DNA of 11,065 nucleotides from Acanthaster planci (taxonomy: Eukaryota; Echinodermata; Asteroidea; Valvatida; Acanthasteridae), in the NCBI RefSeq assembly GCF_001949145.1, contig NW_019091466.1, positions 447,706-458,770 of the forward strand, written 5' to 3'. Each line of letters begins with the position of its first letter. Within the stretch, counting starts at the first letter, position 1. Below, piece by piece: positions 1 to 7,610 of the stretch. Made by a program: the position numbers and the translations under genes. The notes under the pieces were generated by a model. It saw nothing but the letters and a program-made list of their open reading frames with translations. It did no database searches and was not told the origin of the DNA.

Positions 1-490
1 ATCTTCGTTCGTGATTGCTACAACACAGTACCGACAGTACAGCCTCGTTTCCAGTTCCGGTGAATAGCATTTGCATAAATATTAATTAAGAAAAGTCTAT
101 CATAAAGTCTAAGTACCTTCCATGGGCTTTCCATCCCATTACTTCATTTCACTCAAAATAGTCGTACCCCGAATTAAAATCCTCCGAATTCACCTCCAAT
201 GGTCCTTATACATGTACTGTAAGAATTGCCTGGCTATAAAGTGAGAATCGGAGATCCCAAAATAATGATAAGGTTTGATAACATTTTGGAAGAAACGAGA
301 AATTTCCCCTTCAAACCGGAAACGGTCTTGGTGGTTTCCAATACTGGACTTCGGCTCTGTTTCAGGCTTCAGCAAAAGGACCAAACACTACAGTACTTCA
401 ATTTCATTTAAACGCTTTAAGCCAACAATCCAGGATTAGACGAAGTTGAACATTAGAAAACGGCCCTTGTCGTCGAGCTCGATGTCGCCA
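1..490. other. No recognisable gene
   Basis: I see no convincing gene here. Short open stretches exist on both strands at about 190-411 (around 60 codons each, overlapping one another), but neither has a recognisable motif and both are within the length expected by chance. The DNA is AT-rich with no obvious repeats. Confidence 0.5.
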
Positions 491-519
491 GTTTGTTCAA
501 ATAATAATTTGAACTAAAC
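491..519. repeat. AT-rich hairpin
   Basis: The 8-bp arms at 495-502 and 507-514 (GTTCAAAT / ATTTGAAC) are perfectly complementary around a 4-base loop. Four further pairs (491-494 with 516-519) form if one base at 515 bulges. It sits one base before a stronger GC-rich hairpin, so the two may belong to the same foldback structure. Confidence 0.7.
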
Positions 520-520
520 A

Positions 521-561
521 TTCTGTGACTGGTCCGCCTGCCCGGCGGACCAGTCACAGAA
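521..561. repeat. Perfect 18-bp hairpin, 5-base loop
   Basis: Bases 521-538 are the exact reverse complement of 544-561, with the loop TGCCC at 539-543. The stem is GC-rich near the loop (GGTCCGCC / GGCGGACC) and stands out from AT-rich surroundings. A third small hairpin (TGCCC / GGGCA, 565-578) follows. A perfect 18-bp stem is unlikely by chance and suggests a recent foldback, a mobile-element end, or a structured RNA. No coding role is seen; an open frame crossing it on the minus strand is a by-product. Confidence 0.85.
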
Positions 562-843
562 GCATGCCCTGTCGGGCACACGTTCGCGGACGACTGATTC
601 CTGAGCATCGCTTGTCCGGTAACGGCACTCACTTCAAAACTGTACACTCTTTGTATATATAGGCAGTTGTGTGCACATTTGCTAGTGGCTGACCTTTAGC
701 ATTTTATCCCCATAAACAGCCATTGGACGAAATGTTTTAATTTTCTCTCTAGAATAAGGTTTTTGATACATTCTCAATCATTCAGTGTTGTTTTGGGTCA
801 AGCAGTGAAAGGTGGGTGTATTATTAAAATAAATTCGAACCAA
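562..843. other. Non-coding stretch
   Basis: Apart from the small TGCCC/GGGCA hairpin at 565-578, I see nothing here: no sustained open frame, no repeat and no motif that I recognise. Confidence 0.5.
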
Positions 844-1407
844 TCAACGTTGTAACCCCCAGAGGAATAACGATGCTACCACGCTGTCCACCCGGCAATA
901 ACTCACCTGGTCAACCGACGATGTGTGGAGTCGCTGCATAATTATATTATTAAAACCCACAACGAACAGATTATACCTGGGTTCTGTTTGGGCGCTTCTC
1001 GTTCCATTATCTGGACTTTCTTCTAAGAACCCCTCTTGAATAAACTTTAACGCAATGTGACGGGCTTCCTTAATAATATCGTCCTTCGCTCTTGTTATGT
1101 TGCTGTGTAAGTCCTTCAGATTTTGCTCTCAACAATTATTTTTGGAGTGTTGATTTTATCAAGTTTTGGTTCAATGGCATTGATAAATTCTTCTCGATAT
1201 CCCGCTTCGTAAGCTCGAATAAAATCGTTAATTACGTTACTAAAGAAGGCCGTCTTTCCCCCATAATTGTGTTATTGATAGGCCTACTTCAAAATCTAAT
1301 CGAATGTAAATACTCGCATCGAGATCTTCCCTTCTGTAGGGGGCTTTGGTGGTCCCTGGACAGGTTTCCTCCGGTCTTCTTTCAGCGGGTCTGCCGCTTA
1401 AGTGCGT
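844..1407 (-). pseudogene. Broken gene of unknown function
   Basis: Three minus-strand open stretches follow one another in different frames: 1407-1240, 1271-1119 and 1128-844. Each overlaps the next by about 10-30 bases, the pattern left when a single gene takes two small indels. The first overlap contains a C5 run on the plus strand (1258-1262). The middle piece reads as an amphipathic, charged helix-rich segment (for example AYEAGYREEFINAIEPKLDK). The last piece is also charged and helical (ITRAKDDIIKEARHIALKF) and is open for 94 codons. No start codon is evident and I do not recognise the family. Its orientation matches the virus-like cluster further right, so it could be another gene of that element, but a separate origin is possible. 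The plus-strand open frame at 1092-1433 is taken to be its antisense shadow. Confidence 0.45.
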
Positions 1408-2091
1408 TTACCAGTCGATTTCGGTGGCGTTAGTAATGTTAAAATACCCAGAGTGAAACACTTTTTTTACTGTGAATGTACCAGTAGCCATCTAGCAATT
1501 TAAACATCTGCTCGTTTTTAATGAATTAAAAAGTGTGTGTTTGCCCTAGTCTTGTCTTATTTTTAACACCTTTTTAATCAGGGTCAACGTTTTCTTAAAG
1601 AAGCAATGTCACTATGTTTTTTTACAGCAACCATTTTGTAAAAGAAATTCTAAAGCTCAAAAAGTAGAAAAGTTATGGAACCAATTTAGTCACTTGACGA
1701 TCGTTGTAAACAAAGAATTTTTTTGCAGAGTTTCCCAACTTAACCAAGGCGTACAAACTCCCAACCGTAACAACGATCGAAGCTGTAAACCGTTGTATCA
1801 AAACCAACTGACTTTTGCGTAGTACTGCATGTGCATCGACGGCTTGTGGGGTCAGTTGGGATCTCCTTAAGGACAAAATCCTTATGTATCGGCCTTGTTT
1901 CAAGTTCACTTGTACTTTACCGTTCGAAAAATCTTATAAGACATGACTGCACCCACACCGGGCGATGACGTAGTTGATACGTTAAACAACCATTGCGACA
2001 ATAGAGAGTTGTTGACACCTATCGCCTTTTTTACTGTCGGTGCAGGTCGGTCTTTTAAAACAAACGCGCGACACTCTATCAACCAGTTTAG
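1408..2091. other. No clear gene; weak coding hints
   Basis: There are only weak hints. A plus-strand open stretch at 1710-1811 reads FFAEFPNLTKAYKLPTVTT, and a plus-strand frame at 1943-2134 is open for 63 codons. They could be the 5' part of the broken gene that becomes clearer after 2092. A minus-strand frame at 1673-1909 overlaps them. None can be assigned to a family, and the stretch from 1434 to 1670 shows nothing. Confidence 0.3.
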
Positions 2092-2852
2092 GCACTGCTT
2101 GTTGTTACGACGGGGGATACATTCCAGTTCATGATAAAAACTACGACAATCAATACGATATATACATGTACATTCCTACGTAGGAGCCACTTACATGAGA
2201 TTTGGGTCGGCCAAACCGCCACAAGGATTTGGCCACGCGAGTACTTATGCAGAAGCAGGTAGGATTTGTGCCCCATACGTCGGGTCTCACCAACGCAGGC
2301 GTCACAAAGGTTAACGAACCATAAGGGCTTACGCTTTGTTAGGGGCACAAGCTCAAACAAAACCAGCGTGTCGGCTGTAGGTACGGGGTTAGACGCGAAA
2401 CAACAGTTTCTCTGTATCGTAGAAAGTCTCATTAAACTCTGAACCAGACCTGGAACTTACCATCAACCAGTTTCGAGACTCATTGCAATACGCCGAAACT
2501 CCTTTGAACTTTATGGTTAAACCAAGATTATATCTGGTACTTCAGACATGGACTTGAGAGTCGGGACGTTTGAAGATTACAACAACTTGCAAACTGCGAC
2601 CTCTAGCATGCAAACGGGGTCTCAACCGACGCTAAATTCGCCCCAAAGAAGCGGCGCCTCCCCAGAGCCAGACCTTAATTGGGAGGTCCTGCCGAACCAG
2701 AAAACGTTGATCAGATTTTACCACCACAATCTACAGACCCCAACCGAACCCCCCCTAAATAAATCCTTTAGAATTTCACAAAGAAGAAAAAATTATCTCT
2801 GACTATCGGGGCGTTAGTTATTGGTGTTGCTTTTCTTTTTTGGTTTCACTAA
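2092..2852 (+). pseudogene. Broken gene ending in a membrane segment, unknown function
   Basis: A chain of plus-strand open stretches runs 2092-2259, 2263-2442, 2423-2557, 2521-2802 and 2772-2852, switching frame at three short overlaps and crossing one in-frame stop (2260-2262). This is what a gene with several small indels looks like. The early part is rich in beta-forming residues (TTGDTFQFMIKTTTINTIYT). The middle is polar with many Q, N, P and T. The end has four lysines followed by a hydrophobic run, LSLTIGALVIGVAFLFWFH, then a stop at 2850-2852, which looks like a tail-anchor or C-terminal transmembrane segment. An A6 run (2787-2792) lies in the last frame switch. The gene converges on the minus-strand coiled-coil gene ending at 2963, and the gap between them holds a T16 run. 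I do not recognise the family. Membership of the virus-like element is inferred from position only. Confidence 0.45.
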
Positions 2853-2898
2853 CGCGGTGACAAACAAATTACAAGAGCCCCAAAAATTGTACGGGGTC

Positions 2899-2914
2899 TT
2901 TTTTTTTTTTTTTT
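2899..2914. repeat. T16 homopolymer between convergent genes
   Basis: Sixteen consecutive T residues lie between the ends of the plus-strand gene (2852) and the minus-strand gene (2963). It reads as poly-A on the minus strand. It could be a simple slippage tract, or a remnant of a 3'-end or retro-insertion. Confidence 0.8.
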
Positions 2915-2962
2915 GCAAATTGTTTATACATTTCACTTTTTTATCCTTTAACCAACCAAGCA

Positions 2963-3912
2963 TCAACGCACCCACCCCCAAAACAAAGCCCATACGTGTT
3001 TGGCCAACCAACCTATCGCGTTGCTCGCAACGTTTAATAGCCAACTGAGAACACTACTGATCACTCCGGGTAGAGCATCCAACACTGACAAACTGAGTTT
3101 TTCTTTTGTAATTAATACGTCAGCCAAGTTCTGCATCTGTCACTGGATCTAGTTTAATGCCTGGTTTAGGGGGTGCTTGTGTCGGTAAGTGTTGGTGTTG
3201 GTGCGGAAGGCTTGCAATGGGAGCTCCAGCGCCTCTGACCGTGGCAACTATATACGTATCACTACTAAAAAAAGCCGTTAACACGCTAACGATAATGCAC
3301 TTGTTCTCTAAAACCGTTTTTTTCCCAACGTGGTGTCGCTGTCTAACACCCCAGTTGTCGTGTCTTTGATTCGATTCAACTTTGACCTGAGCCCCCTGTC
3401 GTTTTCTCGAGCCACCGCTAATCCTGCCAATCTTCCGTCTGTGAAATCTTTTAGTTGTACGATTGAATCTTGTCTTTCTTTCGCGCTTGTGGCTTCGTTT
3501 AACTCGGCTTTGGTTTGAATGATTTTGTCGTCTAGTTCCCTCAGTCTTGCCAAGTTTAATTCTATTCGCCTTGGATAGTTTGCATCGCTTTGTCTAAGTC
3601 CTCGAGTTCTCTGTGGTTTAAGCCTTCGGTTTGGACCTCTTCGTTTTGGGTGAGGTCTTCTAAGGTCTTGTTAACTTGATCGGCGGCTCAGGGAAGTTCT
3701 GGTAACGGGATGTATTCAACTTGTATCTTACTTAAAGTTTGCGCAGCACTTTCCGTTTTTATTTGTATATTATATATTTTATGTATTTTATTTGTATATA
3801 TGTATGGAATGAAATCTTTTTCTTTAGGATAACCAACCTCTCTTGCATGACCCTCGATCTGTTTTAAGCTTATACATTTTTCAATTTCTTTTATCAACGA
3901 GTATATTACATC
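2963..3912 (-). pseudogene. Coiled-coil virion-type protein with hydrophobic tail, broken
   Basis: On the minus strand the reading passes through 3912-3685 (stop TGA), continues in the same frame to a TAG at 3562-3564, shifts to a frame ending at 3308, shifts again at a T7 run (plus strand 3317-3323) to a frame ending at 3120, and finishes in a frame ending at 2963. The total is about 315 codon-equivalents. The centre is a charged coiled coil (LARLRELDDKIIQTKAEL, then LRSKLNRIKDTTTGVLDSDT). It is followed by a hydrophobic segment (IIVSVLTAFF), a proline-rich linker and a second hydrophobic, tryptophan-rich tail (WLLNVASNAIGWLAKHVW). This order resembles, from memory, an uncharacterised protein family recurring in invertebrate Polinton-like elements. 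Its role is unknown; a minor virion or membrane-active protein is my inference. At least one stop and three frameshifts make it non-functional. Confidence 0.6.
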
Positions 3913-3959
3913 CTAGTATTCACCTAGAGATTTAAACTGTAATTATAATATAATTTTTC

Positions 3960-4208
3960 TTAATTGGGTTTTAACGGTATTTCTCGTAAACCAATATTTT
4001 CATAGTGTTTGTAAAAATCCTTTACTTCGGGATTTATTATAAAAGCAACTCTTCCTTCATCTAACGTATAGATTGATGGTCTATCTATATCAATTTTTAC
4101 TTGCGTTGTATGATCACTAGTGTCTATATCAGTTTCTTGCGTCATATCTGCGGTGCCTTCTCTTTCTTCGTGTTCTTGTTTTAGAAGAGGAATTTTTTTC
4201 AATGCCAT
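3960..4208 (-). CDS. Small intact ORF, virus-like element, unknown function
   Basis: This 82-codon frame has an ATG at 4208-4206 and a stop at 3960. It is the only apparently unbroken gene in the cluster. The N-terminal half is charged and acidic (repeated E, D, T), and the C-terminal half reads as a compact domain (SIYTLDEGRVAFIINPEVKD, then a Y/H-rich stretch). No membrane segment or signal peptide is visible. The ATG lies inside the end of the preceding gene, whose TGA is at 4201-4199, giving a 10-base overlap typical of compact viral gene packing. That supports a real start here. I cannot name the family. It may survive intact by chance, since it is short. Confidence 0.55.
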   Translation of the reverse strand: MALKKIPLLKQEHEEREGTADMTQETDIDTSDHTTQVKIDIDRPSIYTLDEGRVAFIINPEVKDFYKHYENIGLREIPLKPN

Positions 4209-4672
4209 ACACTCCTTCCGCCATACTTTTTTAAATTCAGGATGTTCGATCTTTTTTTAATCAGATGTTTTGTTGTAATTAATGTTGGAACTAGAGGTGT
4301 GAAATACGATCCATACTTGTAACAACCTTCCGTGAGTAGTCCACCCAAGCTTTGACCAATGATGGAATCTCTCTTTAGATCTGTAGCTAGTTTCTCTTCA
4401 GAGTCTATAGTAACGTCGTAGCCCAGAAACTCGATCGGTAGAGCTACACCTAGCAAACGATAAGATTCAACAAACTGTCACCCAGCGGAGTTACGACTTC
4501 TCTGCCAAGCTTTACCTCTCTGGTAAAGCTTTTCCTGCGCCGTAGGGTTCAAAGCTTCAATTTCTTTAACGGTGCAACTTTGCGGGTGTATCTGATACAG
4601 TCTCCTGAGGCAACTACCGCGCTGAGACGATCTTTGAAATTGGTTTGGGGTTGATTTTTGGTTTGGTTCGGT
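4199..4672 (-). pseudogene. Unknown protein of the virus-like cluster, one in-frame stop
   Basis: A single minus-strand frame is open from 4672 to 4199, broken only by a TGA at 4480-4478. The two parts (64 and about 92 codons) therefore belong together without a frameshift. The upstream part is basic and helical (TVKEIEALNPTAQEKLYQRG). The downstream part carries a glycine-rich, moderately hydrophobic segment (GQSLGGLLTEGCYKYGSYF) followed by a threonine/lysine stretch (TLITTKHLIKKR). No ATG is evident in the open region, so the true start is lost or lies upstream in another frame. It overlaps the start of the next gene by 10 bases. I do not recognise the function. A small virion or membrane-interacting protein would fit the context, but that is inference only. 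Confidence 0.5.
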
Positions 4673-4680
4673 TCACGTAG

Positions 4681-4830
4681 AATTGTTTTGAAGTAACGTG
4701 ATTTAGGGGGAAGATGTATTAACGCCAATCACCAGATTCTTGGGTGTCAATTGAATGTGGTTCTCACCAAATCAGATTCGTAATTTCCACGGGAAAAATC
4801 GACGCGATTTTTACGTTCGACGGAATAAAT
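4681..4830 (-). repeat. Direct repeat, copy A (partner at 4991-5145)
   Basis: This block aligns with 4991-5145 in the same orientation, anchored by GTATTAACGCC at 4716 and at 5037, followed by ATCACCAG and by a shared CAAATCAGA...TTCCACGGGAAA segment. Several small indels and many substitutions separate the copies, so the duplication is old. On the minus strand both copies can be read as FPVE-(I/F)-T...GD-(W/R)-R followed by TAA at the same point. The offset of 321 bases is divisible by 3, which fits, but does not prove, an ancient in-frame coding duplication. Confidence 0.65.
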
Positions 4831-4990
4831 ATTGAGTTGATGGAACGTGAATAAAAGTTCTTGCCCATGACTTGATTATTGCGTCTCATACTCGGGTGTA
4901 ATCAAGAACGTTCTAAAAACGTAATTATTAAGTTTGTCAAACACGTAGATACGAGAACGGGAATATAACGTCATTTTCAACGTTGTCCGA

Positions 4991-5145
4991 TATTGTTTTT
5001 CACGTTTGTGAAATAACATGATCTTGTAGGGAGAGCGTATTAACGCCTATCACCAGGTTTTCTTGTGTGAGTAGAACGCGATTCTAAGCAAATCAGACGC
5101 GTGAATTCCACGGGAAATTTAAGTGATTTTGTTTACTGGGTCGTC
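4991..5145 (-). repeat. Direct repeat, copy B (partner at 4681-4830)
   Basis: This is the second copy of the diverged duplication, lying between the packaging ATPase and the 4199-4672 gene. On the minus strand an ATG at 5148-5146 opens a short frame into this copy (MDDPVNKIT, then stop). A one-base shift continues into the FPVEFT...GDRR reading shared with copy A. It may be the remains of a small duplicated gene, or a duplicated regulatory block between genes. Confidence 0.6.
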
Positions 5146-5172
5146 CATTTTATAATAAAACACAACCTTTTT

Positions 5173-5200
5173 TAAAGAATCGATTAAAGAATCGATTAAA
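5173..5200. repeat. 12-bp tandem repeat, two units
   Basis: TAAAGAATCGAT occurs twice back to back (5173-5184, 5185-5196), followed by a partial third unit (TAAA). It lies in the AT-rich gap downstream (minus sense) of the ATPase. The rest of the gap, from 5150 to 5349, shows no gene. Confidence 0.8.
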
Positions 5201-5349
5201 CACTGCTATAACTAGTTCGACAACTAAATCGATGTATTGCTGCATATTGTTTCAACAAACAGTTAACAAAGTTTTAACCAGCTCAATTTAACTATAAAAT
5301 AGTTGGCAATAAACTTTCAACTTGCTTTGTAATTGTGTTGCAGCAAACA

Positions 5350-5896
5350 CTACTTTTTTATGACCAGCGTAGGATATTTCACACCCCTCAAAAGCCGTTT
5401 CAAGCAAGCTCTTTCGTCATCAGGAACTACATCGTTCTCGTCTAACGCTTGATGAAAACTAGTTCGATCTTCATAATACAACAATTTTGGCAACCCATGA
5501 TGTGTTTCCCTGTAATCTTTGAGCAAGGAATTATATTTCTGGCTTAACAAACAACTGGAATGATTATAATGCCTATTTTGTTGTTTTTTTGCGTTACTTG
5601 ATCTGCTGCTCCGAACTGCAATCGCCGATAATAATCAGTGTCTTGACATCATCAAAAGCATAACGGTACAATCTATTTTTTCTCGGCATAAATAACACGT
5701 TGTCGTCGGTTAGCAACCAGCGCCTGCTGAGATAAGTTTTGTTCTTGAACAACGTTGGATATACAAGCACGATCGATTCAAATACATTTCGGTACTCAGT
5801 TTTTAACAGCTCAAACACCCGTCGGGTCTTCCCCGAATCGATTTTGCCAGCGATTAGAGCAGAGTGGGGTTCGTTTGGATTCTGATTTTGACTCAT
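5350..5896 (-). pseudogene. Viral A32/FtsK-type DNA-packaging ATPase, frameshifted
   Basis: ATPases of this family power genome packaging into capsids in Polintons, adintoviruses and relatives. The first frame (ATG at 5896-5894, 100 codons, stop at 5594) has a Walker A loop GKIDSGKT at residues 17-24, a SIVLVYPTLFKNKTYLSRRW stretch, and a Walker B strand LIIIGDC at residues 87-93. The second frame (to 5350) carries the C-terminal part: SQKYNSLLKDYRE, a DRTSFHQALDENDVVPDDER stretch and a basic, beta-forming end. The frames are joined across a single-base shift near an A7 run on the minus strand (5584-5590). The Walker B acidic position holds glycine (residue 91), where the family normally has aspartate before the D that remains, so catalysis would probably be lost even without the frameshift. 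Total length of about 180 codons is somewhat short for the family. The gene lies just downstream of the capsid-like gene, a typical order in such elements. I am confident of the family, less so of the exact virus group. Confidence 0.78.
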
Positions 5897-5969
5897 TTTA
5901 GTTTAAGCACACTTTGTAAATAAATTAAAATCGTTTTTACCCCTTCAAACCAGATAAAAACTGCATACA

Positions 5970-6023
5970 TATAGGAGGTAAGACCCGCTAAAACCATACC
6001 TATAGGAAATAAGGCCCGCTAAA
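5970..6023. promoter_or_regulatory. 23-nt direct repeat between capsid and ATPase genes
   Basis: TATAGGAGGTAAGACCCGCTAAA at 5970-5992 (23 bases; key parts TATAGGA and CCCGCTAAA) recurs at 6001-6023 with three differences, 31 bases further on. A partial third CGCGCTAAAA follows. On the minus strand this lies 25 bases after the capsid-like stop (6048) and about 75 bases before the ATPase start (5896). That suggests a promoter or gene-boundary signal of the element. Its function is inferred from position only. Confidence 0.45.
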
Positions 6024-6047
6024 GCGCGCTAAAAACCCTTCAGTAAT

Positions 6048-7180
6048 TCAGGGTTTGAAATTTCCGTCTTCGATGGTTAGCTGAGCATCCATGATTAAAA
6101 ACACCTACATCGTGAAGGGGCCAGCAGTGCCTGCTTTTCTGGACATTTGTAGGCTGACGCCTCCCGATTCTCCTGTGCGTCTTCTCGGTCCGTGGGAGGT
6201 GTCGTCGTCGGTACTTCTAAAATCAAGCTACAAGTCATTTTTCTTTCAAATAATCGGCCATACCGACACCCGTCAAGTTAAGGTATTTTGGACCGCTCGA
6301 CCAAATTCTGTGTCCGAATCTCTACCCCAAATTGTTAATTTCGTGCCAGTGTTGGTTTTGATACACGCCTTGCGAATAAAGTTGGTTGGTTGCCTTCCAC
6401 CGCTACTACAGTTTTTGTCACGTGGGGGTTGTAAAATCTTTGATGGTTTGTAACTGTGGTTTCTTTAAACAAAAACAACAGCCCTTCGAGACTCTTAATG
6501 AGTTGATTTATTACGACGTGTCCGTAGGGTTGAAGACTTTATCGTAATCGTTAAAGTGAGCTCTAAGTTAAAGGGTAGCTGCAATCAATGTTTTTATTGC
6601 AAACCTGTAAAATGCACCTTGGTGTCCCTGTAAACCTTACTTTTAAATTTGGTTTCACGATTTCAAAGGGTATTTTAATGCCTTTTGGTTTTTATGCTAA
6701 TGAGCATTTCCATACTCATGACCAAAACTGTGAAGTCATTCTCAGGAAGAAGCCTTAATGTTACATTGGTTTGTACACAAAAAGTCCTGCTTTTTTGTAG
6801 ATTTTCCTAGACTACGTTTTCTCGGTGTTGCAGTTTCATTGTTGTTTATAGCAACAGAAACCATCAATTTCTCTCTCAGAAATACTCGTAATTAACTAAG
6901 CTCTGGCTCAGAATTGAAAGGTGAGTTTAGAAACACATTTTTAAACAAAGCGGGAAAACTTGATTGTGGGAAAGCCTGGGGCTCATCGATTACAAAGGAT
7001 CGTAGAACGGTTAAGTTATTAGAACTTTGGCTGAAAGGTAATTCGGACATCAATACATTCAAGAAATCCCGGTGAGCGATCTGTAGGATTGGTTGACAGG
7101 TTACCCCAAGCCGTTGAAGCATTAAACAACGAAAAGATCAGTTGATAAAAACATTTCCAGTTGAAACTATCATACTAGAT
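6048..7180 (-). pseudogene. Major capsid-like protein of a Polinton/adintovirus-like element, broken
   Basis: Pieces of one protein recur in order in shifting minus-strand frames. AHRDFLNVLMSE is at 7077-7042, NVTLRLLPENDFTVLVMS at about 6767-6714 and RAHFNDYDKVFNPTDTS at 6564-6514. FYNPHVTKTVVAVEG lies at about 6440-6395, then QHWHEINN and GMADYLKEK before 6238. The C-terminus, FRSTDDD...VFLIMDAQLTIEDGNFKP, ends at 6048 in one frame interrupted by a TAG at 6107-6105. From memory this order matches an invertebrate capsid-like family often auto-named F54H12.2-like. Such proteins would form the icosahedral shell. About the first 80 residues are not seen, because the readable homology stops near 7180, where integrase-like sequence on the other strand begins. 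There are several stops and at least three frameshifts. The plus-strand open frames inside it (such as 6091-6453) are antisense shadows. The gene lies upstream of the packaging ATPase. Confidence 0.68.
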
Positions 7181-7532
7181 CGTGTGAAACAGTTGCCAAC
7201 AGCTCCTCCCAAAACAACAGCTGAAGAGCGACTGTTGCTCAACGACGCTTTGGTTCGGTATCTGTGTTACCGGGGTGACCAAGAGGGCGGCACCGTCAGG
7301 AGAGCTACTGATTCAATCTGGAGCGTTGACGTGTACCAAATAGAAAAAGAACCGTTCAGTTTAAACAAGTCAACGGTAAAAAGGTAACCACGGGTCCAAC
7401 TACTTGTCTAACGGTCCTAAAAGGCCGTTTGTACGAGAAGAGCTTCAAACGGAGCCCGAAGACACAAAGTACCCGCCGGGAAAAACAACATTAAGTGTAA
7501 TGCTAAACGCATTAAAGGTTAACAGAAATTAA
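7142..7532 (+). pseudogene. Integrase C-terminal remnant (Polinton-type), frameshifted
   Basis: Two plus-strand frames join near 7383: 7142-7387 and 7383-7532. The first contains a short basic-to-aromatic stretch (GGTVRRATDSIWSVDVYQIE) and the second a compact end (LSNGPKRPFVREELQTEPED). Together they resemble, from memory, the chromodomain/SH3-like C-terminal region found after the DDE core in Polinton-type retrovirus-like integrases. The catalytic core is not visible upstream on this strand, where the capsid-like gene occupies the opposite strand. A short A5 run (7378-7382) marks the frame switch. It is probably a truncated integrase brought next to the capsid gene by deletion or inversion. 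It could instead be an unrelated transposase tail. Confidence 0.5.
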
Positions 7533-7610
7533 AAACATTTAGTTCACGTTAAGTGTTTAGAAAATAAAAATAAATACATCAACATTTCAAAAACATTATA
7601 AATTCAATGT

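Noticed and set aside
453-647. 64-codon minus-strand open frame
   Set aside because: It runs through the perfect hairpin and shows no motif; length is within chance.
1092-1433. 113-codon plus-strand open frame
   Set aside because: The opposite strand gives a consistent chain of frames with protein-like composition; this frame is rich in F, S and C with no motif.
2088-2432. 114-codon minus-strand open frame
   Set aside because: It overlaps the plus-strand chain that continues to a membrane tail; the minus reading has no recognisable motif. It is not fully excluded.
2814-3048. Overlapping plus and minus open frames around the T16 run
   Set aside because: They translate the homopolymer into F or K runs. 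The minus frame partly shadows the tail of the coiled-coil gene and the plus frame overlaps the end of the converging gene.
3157-3518. Plus-strand open frames over the coiled-coil gene
   Set aside because: They are shadows of the minus-strand coiled-coil protein, which has strong heptad-like, charged composition.
6091-6453. 120-codon plus-strand open frame
   Set aside because: It is the antisense of the capsid-like gene, whose minus-strand reading carries the recognisable motifs.
7533-7610. Terminal inverted repeat of the virus-like element
   Set aside because: I compared the flank after the integrase remnant with the left flank near 811-860 by eye and found no convincing inverted match, so no element ends are called.
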